From Guptibacillus algicola (lineage in GTDB: Bacteria > Bacillota > Bacilli > Bacillales > Guptibacillaceae): a stretch of DNA of 64,000 nucleotides. The notes beneath the pieces are model-generated. The model ran no database searches. It had not been told where the DNA came from and saw only the letters and a program-made list of their open reading frames with translations. Positions 34,127 through 42,749 of the stretch are shown here, piece by piece. Position 1 is the first letter of the stretch; each line of letters begins with the position of its first letter. The DNA is taken from contig NZ_JAIVAF010000003.1 in assembly GCF_020171805.1 (NCBI RefSeq), positions 248,001 to 312,000 of the forward strand, given 5' to 3'. Made by a program: the position numbers and the translations under genes.

Positions 34127-34758
34127 AACAAGTAATCATGCTGATTGGTGTACTGTTATTGCTAGCGGCGTGTACGAATGAGGTAAATAACGAAATGAAT
34201 CCAAATGAGGAGGGGTCATCGAAAAGTGATTCCTCCCTGACAATCAAAGAAGCTAAACTAACTGAGCGTGAGCAAAGCATCGTAAATCAAGTAGGCATCG
34301 ATTACAAAACGTTCTTTATGATTGATGGAGAATTAGCTGAAGACGAAACGTTGGTTAGTTCAATCATCGTTTATCAAGATGGAGACGGCGGGAAAGAGCA
34401 GCTCACTTCGTATGATGGCATGGGAGAGGAAGTATACGATAAAGCACTCCATTCTTTTCAACTTCACATGCAAGAGGATATTGCTTTTTTCACGATTGGA
34501 TCACCGAGTGGATATAGTAAAGGTTCAACGGAAATGCCAAAGGATCTTCAAGGCTATATTTTTGATGGATTCGATGGAGAAGTCACGTTCAAAAAGGGCG
34601 AGACCGTTTATCTCAGTTATTTAAAAGGTTCGAGTGAGAACCAGATGTCTTCTGTAAATCTTGGTGATTATAAAACACTTCCAGATTCGGTGAAGGATGC
34701 AGAGTATGCCGTTGTTGCACAACTGTCAATTCAAGATGATATGAAAGACAAAGAGTAA
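34123..34758 (+). CDS. Putative lipoprotein of unknown function
   Basis: A 211-residue lipoprotein (LLLLAAC, Cys17) with an Asn/Glu/Ser-rich linker to ~residue 45. The mature part shows YDGMGEEVYDKALHSFQLHM and ends in a charged tail (QDDMKDKE). I recognise no domain. It is coupled by a 4-bp ATGA overlap to the upstream three-helix membrane protein, which suggests the two act together at the membrane. Confidence 0.75.
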   Translation: MKQVIMLIGVLLLLAACTNEVNNEMNPNEEGSSKSDSSLTIKEAKLTEREQSIVNQVGIDYKTFFMIDGELAEDETLVSSIIVYQDGDGGKEQLTSYDGMGEEVYDKALHSFQLHMQEDIAFFTIGSPSGYSKGSTEMPKDLQGYIFDGFDGEVTFKKGETVYLSYLKGSSENQMSSVNLGDYKTLPDSVKDAEYAVVAQLSIQDDMKDKE

Positions 34759-34873
34759 TCACAAGAGTGATGAAGGATACTGCCACGATTAGTCGAATGT
34801 ACTAGTTGAACAGTACATATAAATCGAGCCACCTATGAATGTTCACACTAAAAAGTGAAATCAGGAGGTAGTT

Positions 34874-35269
34874 ATGGGAAGAGTCATTCATTTCGAAGTA
34901 CATGTTGATGACATGGAACGTGCGAAGAAGTTTTACGGAGAGGTATTTGGCTGGAAGTTTGAAGATTGGAGCGATTTCGCTGGTATGCCTTATTTCGGTG
35001 CAGTGACGGGTGATGCCGACGATATGGGAATTAACGGAGCGTTGATGCAACGGCAGAGCGCACCTCCAGAAGTGAACGCCGCAATAAATGGGTTTGCATG
35101 TACGATGGGTACTGAAGACCTGGATGCGACCGAATCACGTATTCTATCGAATGGTGGAAAGGTCGCGATGGAGAAATACGCACTTCCAGGAATGGCATGG
35201 CAGGCATATTATTTCGACACGGAAGGTAACATTTTTGGCCTTCATGAACCTGATGAGAACGCAAAATAG
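34874..35269 (+). CDS. VOC family protein
   Basis: A 131-residue VOC protein: GRVIHFEVHVDDMERAKKFY at the start (His6 and the FYGEVFGW motif), then the middle GFACTMGTEDLDATESRIL and AYYFDTEGNIFGLHEPDE with the final glutamate ligand. This is the pattern of the YdeO/glyoxalase-like group often annotated as lactoylglutathione lyase-like. CAGGAGG precedes the ATG. A hairpin at 35278-35307 follows. Confidence 0.9.
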   Translation: MGRVIHFEVHVDDMERAKKFYGEVFGWKFEDWSDFAGMPYFGAVTGDADDMGINGALMQRQSAPPEVNAAINGFACTMGTEDLDATESRILSNGGKVAMEKYALPGMAWQAYYFDTEGNIFGLHEPDENAK

Positions 35270-35277
35270 ATGGCAGG

Positions 35278-35307
35278 TGAAAGAACCCTCTTCGAAGGGT
35301 TCTTTCA
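35278..35307 (+). terminator. Hairpin after the VOC gene
   Basis: TGAAAGAACCCTC and GAGGGTTCTTTCA-like arms form a perfect stem with a short loop. The T-tail is weak, so termination may be partial and the zinc-ribbon gene may be read through. Confidence 0.65.
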
Positions 35308-35340
35308 TTGGTTTTATATAGTGGAAAGGGTGTAAGTTAT

Positions 35341-35643
35341 ATTCCAACATGTCAAAATTGCAGCCGTATATGGTCATGGAAGGAAACACTGAAAAGCCAA
35401 CCGTTATTATTCGGTTCAGGATTAACGTGTCCTCATTGTGGCGAATCACAGTATTTAACAGAGAAAGGACAGATGCGCCAGGTACTGTTGAGTTTACTGA
35501 TACTGTTCAGTATCATCGCGATCTATGAACAAAGTAGTGCGGGGCCTTTACTGAAGTTTTTATCATTTGTTGCCGGTGCGACTGCACTTGTCTTACTCAC
35601 ACCTTTTGTGATGGAAGTGTCTAATAAACGATCACAGCTTTAA
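35341..35643 (+). CDS. cxxc_20_cxxc (TIGR04104-type) zinc-ribbon membrane protein, probable AUU start
   Basis: A 100-residue protein. The double zinc knuckle PTCQNC ... CPHCGESQY spans residues ~2-38, followed by two membrane helices (LLSLLILFSIIAIYE, FVAGATALVLLTPFV). The family's proteins start directly with M-P-x-C-x-x-C, which here aligns with an ATT codon at 35341. AAAGGGTG ends 8 nt before that ATT, an ideal ribosome binding site spacing. No ATG, GTG or TTG in this frame is equally placed; a TTG at 35308 lacks a site. Confidence 0.72.
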   Translation: MPTCQNCSRIWSWKETLKSQPLLFGSGLTCPHCGESQYLTEKGQMRQVLLSLLILFSIIAIYEQSSAGPLLKFLSFVAGATALVLLTPFVMEVSNKRSQL

Positions 35644-35662
35644 AAGGGAAAGGAGGGTGTGT

Positions 35663-35833
35663 ATGGATGTGAATATTGGAGATATTCTTTTTCAACTCTT
35701 TTCATTTATTATTTTGTTATCCATTCCAGCGCTTATTATTGTCCTGATCTTTGTGTTGAAGGGGAGGAAGTCGAGAATGGATCGTTTGGAAGAGAAAATA
35801 GATTTATTGATTTCTCAGAAGGAAGAAAAGTAA
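35663..35833 (+). CDS. Small DUF4083-type membrane protein
   Basis: A 56-residue protein starting MDVNIGDILFQLFSFIILLS, one helix, then a basic stretch KGRKSRMDRLEEKIDLLISQ. This is the pattern of the DUF4083 family of short Bacillus membrane proteins. AAAGGAGGG precedes the ATG by 7 nt. An overlapping frame starting GTG at 35659 gives a less convincing protein. It is probably co-transcribed with the zinc-ribbon gene 19 bp upstream. Confidence 0.8.
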   Translation: MDVNIGDILFQLFSFIILLSIPALIIVLIFVLKGRKSRMDRLEEKIDLLISQKEEK

Positions 35834-36007
35834 GTTTTATCTTATAAACTTCCATTCTACACTGTTGTATTTCTAACAAATACATATAAAATCAATGAAA
35901 TTATTAAGTATAAGTAGTCACTATTCCTTCCTAAAAAGCAGATTACTTTCTTTCAGAGAATATATCTGTAATAATTAATATTGCATTAATGGAAGGAGAG
36001 AAATACA

Positions 36008-37105
36008 TTGAATAAAACAACGAATTCTGCTTTATTTGAAACATTTACAAGTGAAAACATAAATCTTCAAAACCGAACGGTGATGGCACCGATGACACGC
36101 GGTTTTTCTCCTGGTAACGTGCCTTCAGAAGATGTAGCGGCGTATTATCGTAGACGTGCTGAAAATGGCGTAGGCCTAATCGTAACAGAAGGAACAGGAA
36201 TCAATCATCCTGCTTCTGTTTCAGGTGCAAGTATCCCTGTTTTCCACGGCGAAGCTGCTTTGAGTGGCTGGGAGAACGTTGTGAAGGAAGTACACGAAGC
36301 AGGCGGGAAAATCGTACCGCAACTATGGCATGTGGGTATGACGCGTAAACAAGGAGATCTTCCGAATGAAGAAGCACGACCTGTTGGACCATCTGGCCTC
36401 GACCTTTCTGGTGAAAAGGTAAATGAACCACTCTCTGAGAAAGAAGTTGAAGAGTTGGTTGAAGCTTACGCACAAGCAGCTGCAGACGCAAAACGCTTAG
36501 GTTTCGACGGCATTGAGCTTCACGGTGCACACGGGTACCTCATCGACCAATTCTTCTGGGAAAGAACGAATAAGCGTACGGATCGCTACGGTGGTGATTT
36601 GGTAGGTAGAACAAGATTCGCAGTTGAAATCATCGAAGCATGTCGTCGCGAAGTTGGACCGGACTTCCCGATTATCTTCCGTTTCTCTCAGTGGAAAATG
36701 TTCAACTTTGATGCGAAGCTCGCAGCAACACCTGAAGAACTCGATGCTTTCTTAAAGCCACTTGTTGAAGCAGGCGTAGATATTTTCCACTGTTCAACAC
36801 GTCGCTTCTGGGAACCTGAATTTGAAGGTTCTGACTTGAACTTAGCTGGTTGGACGAAGAAACTAACAGGTAAGCCTGTTATTTCAGTAGGTTCCGTAGG
36901 ACTTGATGGAGAATTCACTAGCTTTGAAGGTGCAAACACAACAAGCCTTGATGGCTTGATTAAGAAGCTAGATGATGGTGAGTTCGACCTTGTCGCAATC
37001 GGCCGTTCTCTATTAATGGACCCTGAGTGGGTGAAGAAAGTACGCGATGGTAGAGCGGATGACCTTCTACCTTTCGATAAAGAAGCACTTAAGAAATTAA
37101 CGTAA
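36008..37105 (+). CDS. NADH:flavin oxidoreductase, Old Yellow Enzyme family (YqjM-like)
   Basis: A 365-residue FMN-dependent ene-reductase. RTVMAPMTRGFSPGNVPSED at the start, the catalytic/binding region LWHVGMTRK, and HGAHGYLIDQFFWERTNKRT with DRYGGDL are all characteristic. LVAIGRSLLMDPEWVKKVRDG at the end is the FMN phosphate region. The enzyme reduces activated C=C bonds with NAD(P)H. It starts at TTG 36008, 7 nt after GGAAGGAGAG. It is a single-gene unit ending in a strong terminator. Confidence 0.93.
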   Translation: MNKTTNSALFETFTSENINLQNRTVMAPMTRGFSPGNVPSEDVAAYYRRRAENGVGLIVTEGTGINHPASVSGASIPVFHGEAALSGWENVVKEVHEAGGKIVPQLWHVGMTRKQGDLPNEEARPVGPSGLDLSGEKVNEPLSEKEVEELVEAYAQAAADAKRLGFDGIELHGAHGYLIDQFFWERTNKRTDRYGGDLVGRTRFAVEIIEACRREVGPDFPIIFRFSQWKMFNFDAKLAATPEELDAFLKPLVEAGVDIFHCSTRRFWEPEFEGSDLNLAGWTKKLTGKPVISVGSVGLDGEFTSFEGANTTSLDGLIKKLDDGEFDLVAIGRSLLMDPEWVKKVRDGRADDLLPFDKEALKKLT

Positions 37106-37120
37106 TAGAGATAATGTAAC

Positions 37121-37153
37121 GAACCGATCATGCTTTGCATGATCGGTTCTTTT
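37121..37153 (+). terminator. Terminator after the Old Yellow Enzyme gene
   Basis: GAACCGATCATGC and GCATGATCGGTTC form a perfect 13-bp stem with a 3-nt loop and five T. It may also act for the converging germination operon. Confidence 0.9.
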
Positions 37154-37187
37154 GTATTGACTCTTTCTAAACAAGAAAGGAGTCTGC

Positions 37188-38330
37188 TTATTTTAGGTCC
37201 TGCGTTCCATATCCATCTACATCTACGTTGACGTTTACTGAAATCGGCACATCCTTAAATATGGAATTCCAGTTCTTTTTATGCTTTTCATAATAAGCTG
37301 GTTCCTTGATTCTAACCCATTTGGAGATGGTGAGGAAATCTAATTCATATTCTTCCTGAGCGAGACTTATAACTTTTTCAACAGAGCGTTTGATATGAGC
37401 TTCAGCATCTTTATTGATTTTTTTATTCCAACCTGGTTCGAAGACGTCTCTTTCAATATTCCAGTCTTCACCGAGCCTGATCGTCGTGTTGATGGTAACC
37501 TCAACCTTCAATTCACCTTTATCTAATGTAGGATCGATCTTCGTGTTTGCTTTAATGATTTCAAGGACCACATGATCTTTTGTATTGTTGTCCGATTCAT
37601 CCGTCAGCGAAACTAATCCACTTTTTACTGTGTTGGTAATCCACTTTAATCCTTGTACTTCCTTTGAATTAAGCCACCCTACAAGCTTAAAATCCTTATT
37701 TGAAATGATGGCAGCGCCTGATAAGCGAATCCGGTCCTTGTTGATTTCGATTTCTGGAATGACGAAGCTCGCATCTTCTGAAATATACTTTGATATGTCG
37801 CTGAATTTAGTGTTTTCCAAAATTTCTAAGCTTTTATAATTATTTTGTGTGAGTTCTTTAATTTGAACCGCAGGAAAAATTTCTTTCGTTGGTTCAACTT
37901 CCATGATCGTAGCTACATTTTCTTTGGTTGTGAAAACAGCGACTGTTCTACGAAATTCATGATCTCTAAGAAAAAAGCTGATCAATTTTCGGACTGATTC
38001 CTTTTCGATTAGCTCATCAGAAACCACGAGGGACTTTAAATGTGTAAAGTTCGGTGGTCGATCCGTTTCAAGTGAGTTCTCTCGAATGATTTCAAAAAAG
38101 GATTCCCCTTCTAGCGTAAGATTCTGAAAGGGTTGTCCAGTTGAAAGTCCTCCTTGTATACCTTGTATGTTGTTTGGGACCACGTACTGATGAGTCATCG
38201 AAAATTCTTCATCTTTACCATAATCAAGGCCAACGCCAATGATTAATCCCACATCCTCAATCTCATTGCTGTCCCAGCATCCTGTCAGCATAAGTAGCAA
38301 ACAAAGAATCGTGAACGTTCCTCTCTTCAT
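37188..38330 (-). CDS. GerC-type germination lipoprotein (Ger(x)C family)
   Basis: A 380-residue lipoprotein (LLMLTGC, Cys18) with the family start CWDSNEIEDVGLIIGVGLDY. It is the third component of a GerA-type nutrient receptor in the spore inner membrane. KEIFPAVQIKELTQNNYKSL and the C-terminal EYELDFLTISKWVRIKEPAYY are the typical domain regions. It overlaps the GerB-type permease gene by 4 bp. The nutrient specificity cannot be read from the sequence. Confidence 0.93.
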   Translation of the reverse strand: MKRGTFTILCLLLMLTGCWDSNEIEDVGLIIGVGLDYGKDEEFSMTHQYVVPNNIQGIQGGLSTGQPFQNLTLEGESFFEIIRENSLETDRPPNFTHLKSLVVSDELIEKESVRKLISFFLRDHEFRRTVAVFTTKENVATIMEVEPTKEIFPAVQIKELTQNNYKSLEILENTKFSDISKYISEDASFVIPEIEINKDRIRLSGAAIISNKDFKLVGWLNSKEVQGLKWITNTVKSGLVSLTDESDNNTKDHVVLEIIKANTKIDPTLDKGELKVEVTINTTIRLGEDWNIERDVFEPGWNKKINKDAEAHIKRSVEKVISLAQEEYELDFLTISKWVRIKEPAYYEKHKKNWNSIFKDVPISVNVNVDVDGYGTQDLK

Positions 38331-39418
38331 CGGAGCGACCTCCTACTGACTGTGATAAGCAAGAGAATCAATGGAATCGCAATGAGAGATGCATAAGATA
38401 AGTAGTTGATGTATGTGCCATACGAAAATAGTTCAGTTATTCCATCTGGGTACATTGCAAAGAGAATAATGCTAATTCCGACCACGCCATTAAGATACCA
38501 TTTTTTCTTACAGTTTAATGTCGTGCATAATCCAAGCAACGCTGCGTAGTAGTAGGCGACAACGGTTGTGAAAATGGTGATGATCCAACCGAACAAAAAT
38601 AATAGCTCGAATCGCTCAAAGAAGAATCCCTGAAATTCGATTGATTTTGCCATCTCGATAGTCGGAAACGTAGTGACTTTGAGTTCTTCTACACTAAGAA
38701 TGCCGATGTTCAGAATGAAAAACAGGACATAAATCGTGCATACTGCACCAAGGCTCAAAAGTAGAACAGTGGACATCGATTTCCAGTTTCGAATGGCCCC
38801 TTTCTTGGAAAGAACCATGATGAGTTCATAGCCAACGAATGAGAAGAACGTTATTTTGGCTCCTTTTAATAATGGTCCGATATCTTGAATGAAAATCGGA
38901 CGCAAATTGGTAATGTCGATGTTACGTATACTTAATACCGTCAAGACAAAGAACATGAGGAGTATGAGTGGAAAATAGAGTTGTAAAAAAGCCATGATAT
39001 TCTCTATTCCGGCTGAAACCAGGTAGAAACATGCGATGATCAGGACTGTGATAACGACTAACCTTGGAGTCAAATCAAGTAAATAATAATTGACGATTTC
39101 CGCCATGGTTCTCACGATATAAGCTGAAATGGCAATACAATAGACAACGAAAATGAGGTTGAAAACGCTCCCGATCCAACGGCCTGCTATTTTAGGAGCG
39201 ATTTCATAAATTGTTTGTGATGGATAACGTTTGATCATGGCGAATATTAATAAGCCATTAAGAAAAGCGATACTTGCTCCAAGTATGAGGCTGATCCACA
39301 TGTTCGGTTGATCGATGACATTTGCCGCTTCTCTTGGTAACGTAATGATACCAACCCCAATAATCGTAGAGATGATGAACACGATGATAGGGAAGTTGGA
39401 CATTTTTTGATTATTCAT
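38327..39418 (-). CDS. GerB-type germination permease (GerAB/ArcD/ProY family)
   Basis: A 363-residue protein with ten membrane helices of the amino acid-polyamine transporter fold, as in GerAB. SNFPIIVFIISTIIGVGIIT starts it, and PSQTIYEIAPKIAGRWIGS follows. It is thought to hold the germinant-binding site of the receptor. It overlaps the GerA-type gene upstream by 8 bp and the GerC-type gene downstream by 4 bp, so all three are translated together. Confidence 0.94.
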   Translation of the reverse strand: MNNQKMSNFPIIVFIISTIIGVGIITLPREAANVIDQPNMWISLILGASIAFLNGLLIFAMIKRYPSQTIYEIAPKIAGRWIGSVFNLIFVVYCIAISAYIVRTMAEIVNYYLLDLTPRLVVITVLIIACFYLVSAGIENIMAFLQLYFPLILLMFFVLTVLSIRNIDITNLRPIFIQDIGPLLKGAKITFFSFVGYELIMVLSKKGAIRNWKSMSTVLLLSLGAVCTIYVLFFILNIGILSVEELKVTTFPTIEMAKSIEFQGFFFERFELLFLFGWIITIFTTVVAYYYAALLGLCTTLNCKKKWYLNGVVGISIILFAMYPDGITELFSYGTYINYLSYASLIAIPLILLLITVSRRSLR

Positions 39419-40844
39419 GTGTCTTCCCAGCCTTTTTATCTTGTTTGAAAAACAAGCGAATAACAGAGTCTTTCAATTGATTTAAACGAAATGGTGCGAA
39501 AGGTTCCATGTACGGAACTTTGAAGCTTCTTAATGAGACTAGATGCGTGCTGATGATAAAAAGGGCGATCAACATTCCATAAATCCCTAATATTGCAGCA
39601 AAAAAAAGTAAGAAGAATCGGATCGACCTAAGTGCTAAGCTTAGTTGGTAATTTGGCACCGTGAATGAACAGATTGCTGTAAACGAGATGACCATTACCA
39701 TCATCGGACTAACGATGCCTGCGCTCACTGCCGTTTCACCAATTACGATTGCACCCACGATACTAACCGTCGATCCGATCGGCTTCGGCAACCTTATCCC
39801 TGCTTCACGTAATATCTCGATCGTAAGTTCCATCAAGAACGCTTCGATCACAGAAGGAAAGGGCACACCTTCTCTCGTTTTCGATAGAGAGATAGCGAGG
39901 TCTGTTGGGATAAGACCATGGTGAAATGAGATGAGTGAAATGTAAATAGCAGGTAGTACGAACGAAATAATGGCAGCGAAATATGTTAGTATTCGAGTTA
40001 GTGAAGCTGGAATCCATTTGAAATAATAATCATCTGGCGTTTGTAGCAGCATGTTCAAGGTAGTCGGCGCAATGAGTGCCGTGGGCGACCCATCTGTCAA
40101 AATGGTGATTTTCCCTTCCATCAACGCATTGGTTACTTTCAGTGGGAACTGTGTATTCGTTAATTCAGGGAAAGTCGAGTACTTGTTCTTGCTAATCGTT
40201 TGTTCGAGTAACCCAGCGTCTCCTATGTATTCTGCTTCGATGGCGTCGATGCGTTCTCGTGCTTCATTCAATAGTTCCTCTCTTGCCTTACCTTTTAGAT
40301 AAACCAACTCGATACACGTTTTGACTTCAGTTCCGACTGAGTATCGCTCGAAAACTAAATCGCTCGAATGCATATGCTTACGAATTAATGCTTTGTTATC
40401 TTCAATCGATTCAACGAAGCCATCTCGTGGGCCACTGATCGTCGGTTCGTTAACAGGTTCTTCTGTATTTCGTTTTACGAACTTAGACGTGTTGATAGCA
40501 TATACGATCTCAGCCTTCCCACTTGCAATGATAATCGAGTAGCCATCCATTAAATATGTATTTACTTTTTCTCTATTATTAACGACATCAATTGCTTCCA
40601 CAGGTAAAATACTAGGGATTGAAGAAGGATTAACAGGTTCGTCTTGATTCACTAAAGCGAGAAGTGGCGCTATAATCAAATCTTGTATGGTTTTTTTGTT
40701 GGTAATGTCGCATATAAAAACAAGGGTGATGTCGAGTGAAGGCAATGCTAGCGATTTGAATTGCACGTCACTACTATTATGGAAATCTTCGATGATTTGT
40801 TCTGTTACGGTCGTCTGTTTGTTTGATCGTTTTCTTATTTTCAT
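39411..40844 (-). CDS. GerA-type spore germination protein
   Basis: A 477-residue protein. A cytoplasmic N-terminal domain is followed by four to six membrane helices from residue ~270. EGKITILTDGSPTALIAPTT, PDDYYFKWIPASLTRILTYF, and GVPFPSVIEAFLMELTIEIL with PKPIGSTVSIVGAIVIGETA are GerA/SpoVAF-family hallmarks. With the GerB- and GerC-type products it forms the nutrient receptor. GGAGTG precedes the ATG. Such operons are usually SigG-dependent; I found no convincing SigG -35/-10 pair upstream. Confidence 0.94.
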   Translation of the reverse strand: MKIRKRSNKQTTVTEQIIEDFHNSSDVQFKSLALPSLDITLVFICDITNKKTIQDLIIAPLLALVNQDEPVNPSSIPSILPVEAIDVVNNREKVNTYLMDGYSIIIASGKAEIVYAINTSKFVKRNTEEPVNEPTISGPRDGFVESIEDNKALIRKHMHSSDLVFERYSVGTEVKTCIELVYLKGKAREELLNEARERIDAIEAEYIGDAGLLEQTISKNKYSTFPELTNTQFPLKVTNALMEGKITILTDGSPTALIAPTTLNMLLQTPDDYYFKWIPASLTRILTYFAAIISFVLPAIYISLISFHHGLIPTDLAISLSKTREGVPFPSVIEAFLMELTIEILREAGIRLPKPIGSTVSIVGAIVIGETAVSAGIVSPMMVMVISFTAICSFTVPNYQLSLALRSIRFFLLFFAAILGIYGMLIALFIISTHLVSLRSFKVPYMEPFAPFRLNQLKDSVIRLFFKQDKKAGKTHE

Positions 40845-40990
40845 GTCAGAATCACTCCGAACGTAAGCTATCTGTTAGTATTCACACGAAATAGCTTTCT
40901 ATCCAAGAGCGTTTTATTAAAAGTGGTGATAAGGAGAGGACTTTCAATAAGATTGGAGAATAGAATGAGCTCGAAAGGAGGCGATAGTGA

Positions 40991-41518
40991 GTGCGGTTAT
41001 TTCATGTTAGTGAAGAGAGTGATATAGACGTGTTTGAACCACGTGTTCCAACTCGAAAGGATCTTGATGAATCAACAGGCCTTGTGTGGGCGATCGAAGA
41101 GAGGTGCTTGCCGAACTTTTTAACACCTCGGGATTGTCCGCGAGTTTGCTACAACGTTGGTCGCGAGACGACTGATCTACATAAACAGACATATCTTTCA
41201 TCGGAATTTCATTCACATGTCGTCGTTATCGAACAGATGTGGTTTGAGGTCATGAAGAACACAACATTATTCCTCTATGAATTTGATCCAGCTGCATTTC
41301 AACTTCAGGATGAGAATGCGGGTTACTATGTGAGTGAATCAACGCAAATTCCGATTGCAAAATGGGAGGTAAATGATTTGTTTCAAGCGCTGTTTTCCCG
41401 CGGTGTTGAAGTTCGGTTTGTAGATAATTTGTGGGAGATGTATGATGCGATCCAACAAACGACGTTTTGTTGGTCGATGTGTAAAATGGGGAATGCAAAG
41501 CCCAGGACAGATGAATAG
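40991..41518 (+). CDS. DUF6886 family protein
   Basis: A 175-residue soluble protein starting LFHVSEESDIDVFEPRVP, then GLVWAIEERCLPNFLTPRDC; from memory this is the DUF6886 pattern, widespread in Bacillus with no known function. The fold may be ADP-ribosyltransferase-like, since LFHVSEE...F.PR and VWAIEE recall RNA 2'-phosphotransferase/ART-type starts, but that is a guess. GTG start at 40991, 8 nt after AAAGGAGG. Divergent from the germination operon. Confidence 0.82.
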   Translation: MRLFHVSEESDIDVFEPRVPTRKDLDESTGLVWAIEERCLPNFLTPRDCPRVCYNVGRETTDLHKQTYLSSEFHSHVVVIEQMWFEVMKNTTLFLYEFDPAAFQLQDENAGYYVSESTQIPIAKWEVNDLFQALFSRGVEVRFVDNLWEMYDAIQQTTFCWSMCKMGNAKPRTDE

Positions 41519-41525
41519 TAGTAGG

Positions 41526-41550
41526 TCACCGCTGCAGTGGTTTCTTTTTT
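41526..41550 (+). terminator. Weak terminator after the DUF6886 gene
   Basis: CACCGC-TGCA-GTGG(T) forms a short stem followed by TTTCTTTTTT. Confidence 0.5.
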
Positions 41551-41727
41551 GCGTAAAAGGGGTAGTATTTATTAAAAAAGTGTGACGATCATCGCAAAAT
41601 CCGACACCAAAAGCACATTTATCACGTGAACTTGTTTATTTCTTCACCCGTTTAAGGTTATACTTGTTCTTTAGAAGTCGGGATTTTGAGAGACAACATC
41701 CCTTTTTTATAGAGAGGATTTCACATC

Positions 41728-42537
41728 ATGCTTGATTACAAATACTACAAATGCAATGACAATAATAATGAAACGATCGTTCTGTTACACGGCCTCGGTG
41801 GCAACTACGGAATTTTTAGTAAGCAGATCGCAACGTTCAAAAAACAGTTTCATGTGTTAGCGATCAATTTGCCCGGTCACGGAAAATCGCCAAGTACGTC
41901 TGATTACGATAAATCATTTGATAGTGATTTAGTTGTGGATGAACTTCTGCGAACTCTCGATAAGCTGAATATCGGTAAAGCACACGTAGTAGGCATTTCA
42001 TTAGGATCCGTCGTAGCTCACCACATGCTACAGCGTGCGCCAGAGAAGGTGAAAAGCGCAGTACTTGGAGGAGCGATTACTCGTTTTACACCACTCGCAA
42101 CCTTTCTGTTACTAGCAGGAACTGCCGTCAAACGCTTTGTGCCTTACATGTGGTTATACAAATTGTTTGCTTATATCATGATGCCAAAAGCAAATCATGC
42201 AACCGCAAGAGAAGTATTTATTAGAGAAGCTGTGAAGATGAAGCGCCACGACTTTTTAGCGTGGTATAAGTTAGCGTTTACAGTGAAAGACACGTATGCC
42301 GATGTTCAAGTAAAAGGCAAAAGCGTACCGAAGCTCTACATTTCAGGTGAAGAGGATCACCTCTTCGTAGAACCATTGTTAGAAGACACAAAGAGTGATA
42401 AACAAGCGCATCACCTCGTTCTAAAAGAATGTGGGCACGTATGTAACGTAGAAAAACCAAAAGAATTCAACGCTGCTTCATTAGAATTCTTTAATAAGCA
42501 TCGAACGGAGCACGTGCCAATCTCGTCTGCGCTTTGA
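41728..42537 (+). CDS. Alpha/beta hydrolase
   Basis: A 269-residue hydrolase. The oxyanion region VLLHGLGGNYGIFSKQ, the nucleophile elbow GISLGS with the catalytic serine near residue 93, an Asp in LYISGEEDHLFVEPL, and the catalytic His in ECGHVCNVEKP are all present. The cap region around residues 120-180 is basic (KLFAYIMMPKANH). It would hydrolyse an ester or C-C bond of unknown nature. It is a single-gene unit followed by a terminator. Confidence 0.9.
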   Translation: MLDYKYYKCNDNNNETIVLLHGLGGNYGIFSKQIATFKKQFHVLAINLPGHGKSPSTSDYDKSFDSDLVVDELLRTLDKLNIGKAHVVGISLGSVVAHHMLQRAPEKVKSAVLGGAITRFTPLATFLLLAGTAVKRFVPYMWLYKLFAYIMMPKANHATAREVFIREAVKMKRHDFLAWYKLAFTVKDTYADVQVKGKSVPKLYISGEEDHLFVEPLLEDTKSDKQAHHLVLKECGHVCNVEKPKEFNAASLEFFNKHRTEHVPISSAL

Positions 42538-42558
42538 TTAATTGAATAGTAGAAGAGG

Positions 42559-42584
42559 GACTCGTCGATGACGGGTCTTTTTTT
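42559..42584 (+). terminator. Terminator after the alpha/beta hydrolase gene
   Basis: GACTCGTC and GACGGGTC pair over 8 bp (one G-T) around a 3-nt loop, followed by seven T. Confidence 0.88.
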
Positions 42585-42749
42585 GTTACTTTAAAAAGTC
42601 TATAGAAAGCTTTGGGATATGGTAAAATATAGAAGTGGCTTAGCCTAGTGAACTTGAATGTAGTAGTTGGGGTAATAGAAGAGCTAAAGTCAGAGCATTC
42701 TTCATTAGGATGATATAGGTGGTAATTGTATAGTTATTTAAAGGAGCAC

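Noticed and set aside
35659-35847. 62-codon frame starting GTG at 35659
   Set aside because: The overlapping frame at 35663-35833 gives a clear membrane protein of the DUF4083 type with a well-spaced ribosome binding site.
40845-40990. SigG promoter of the germination operon
   Set aside because: A TGAATA resembling a -35 is visible on the minus strand, but no CATnnTA-like -10 follows at 17-18 nt, so I do not call it.
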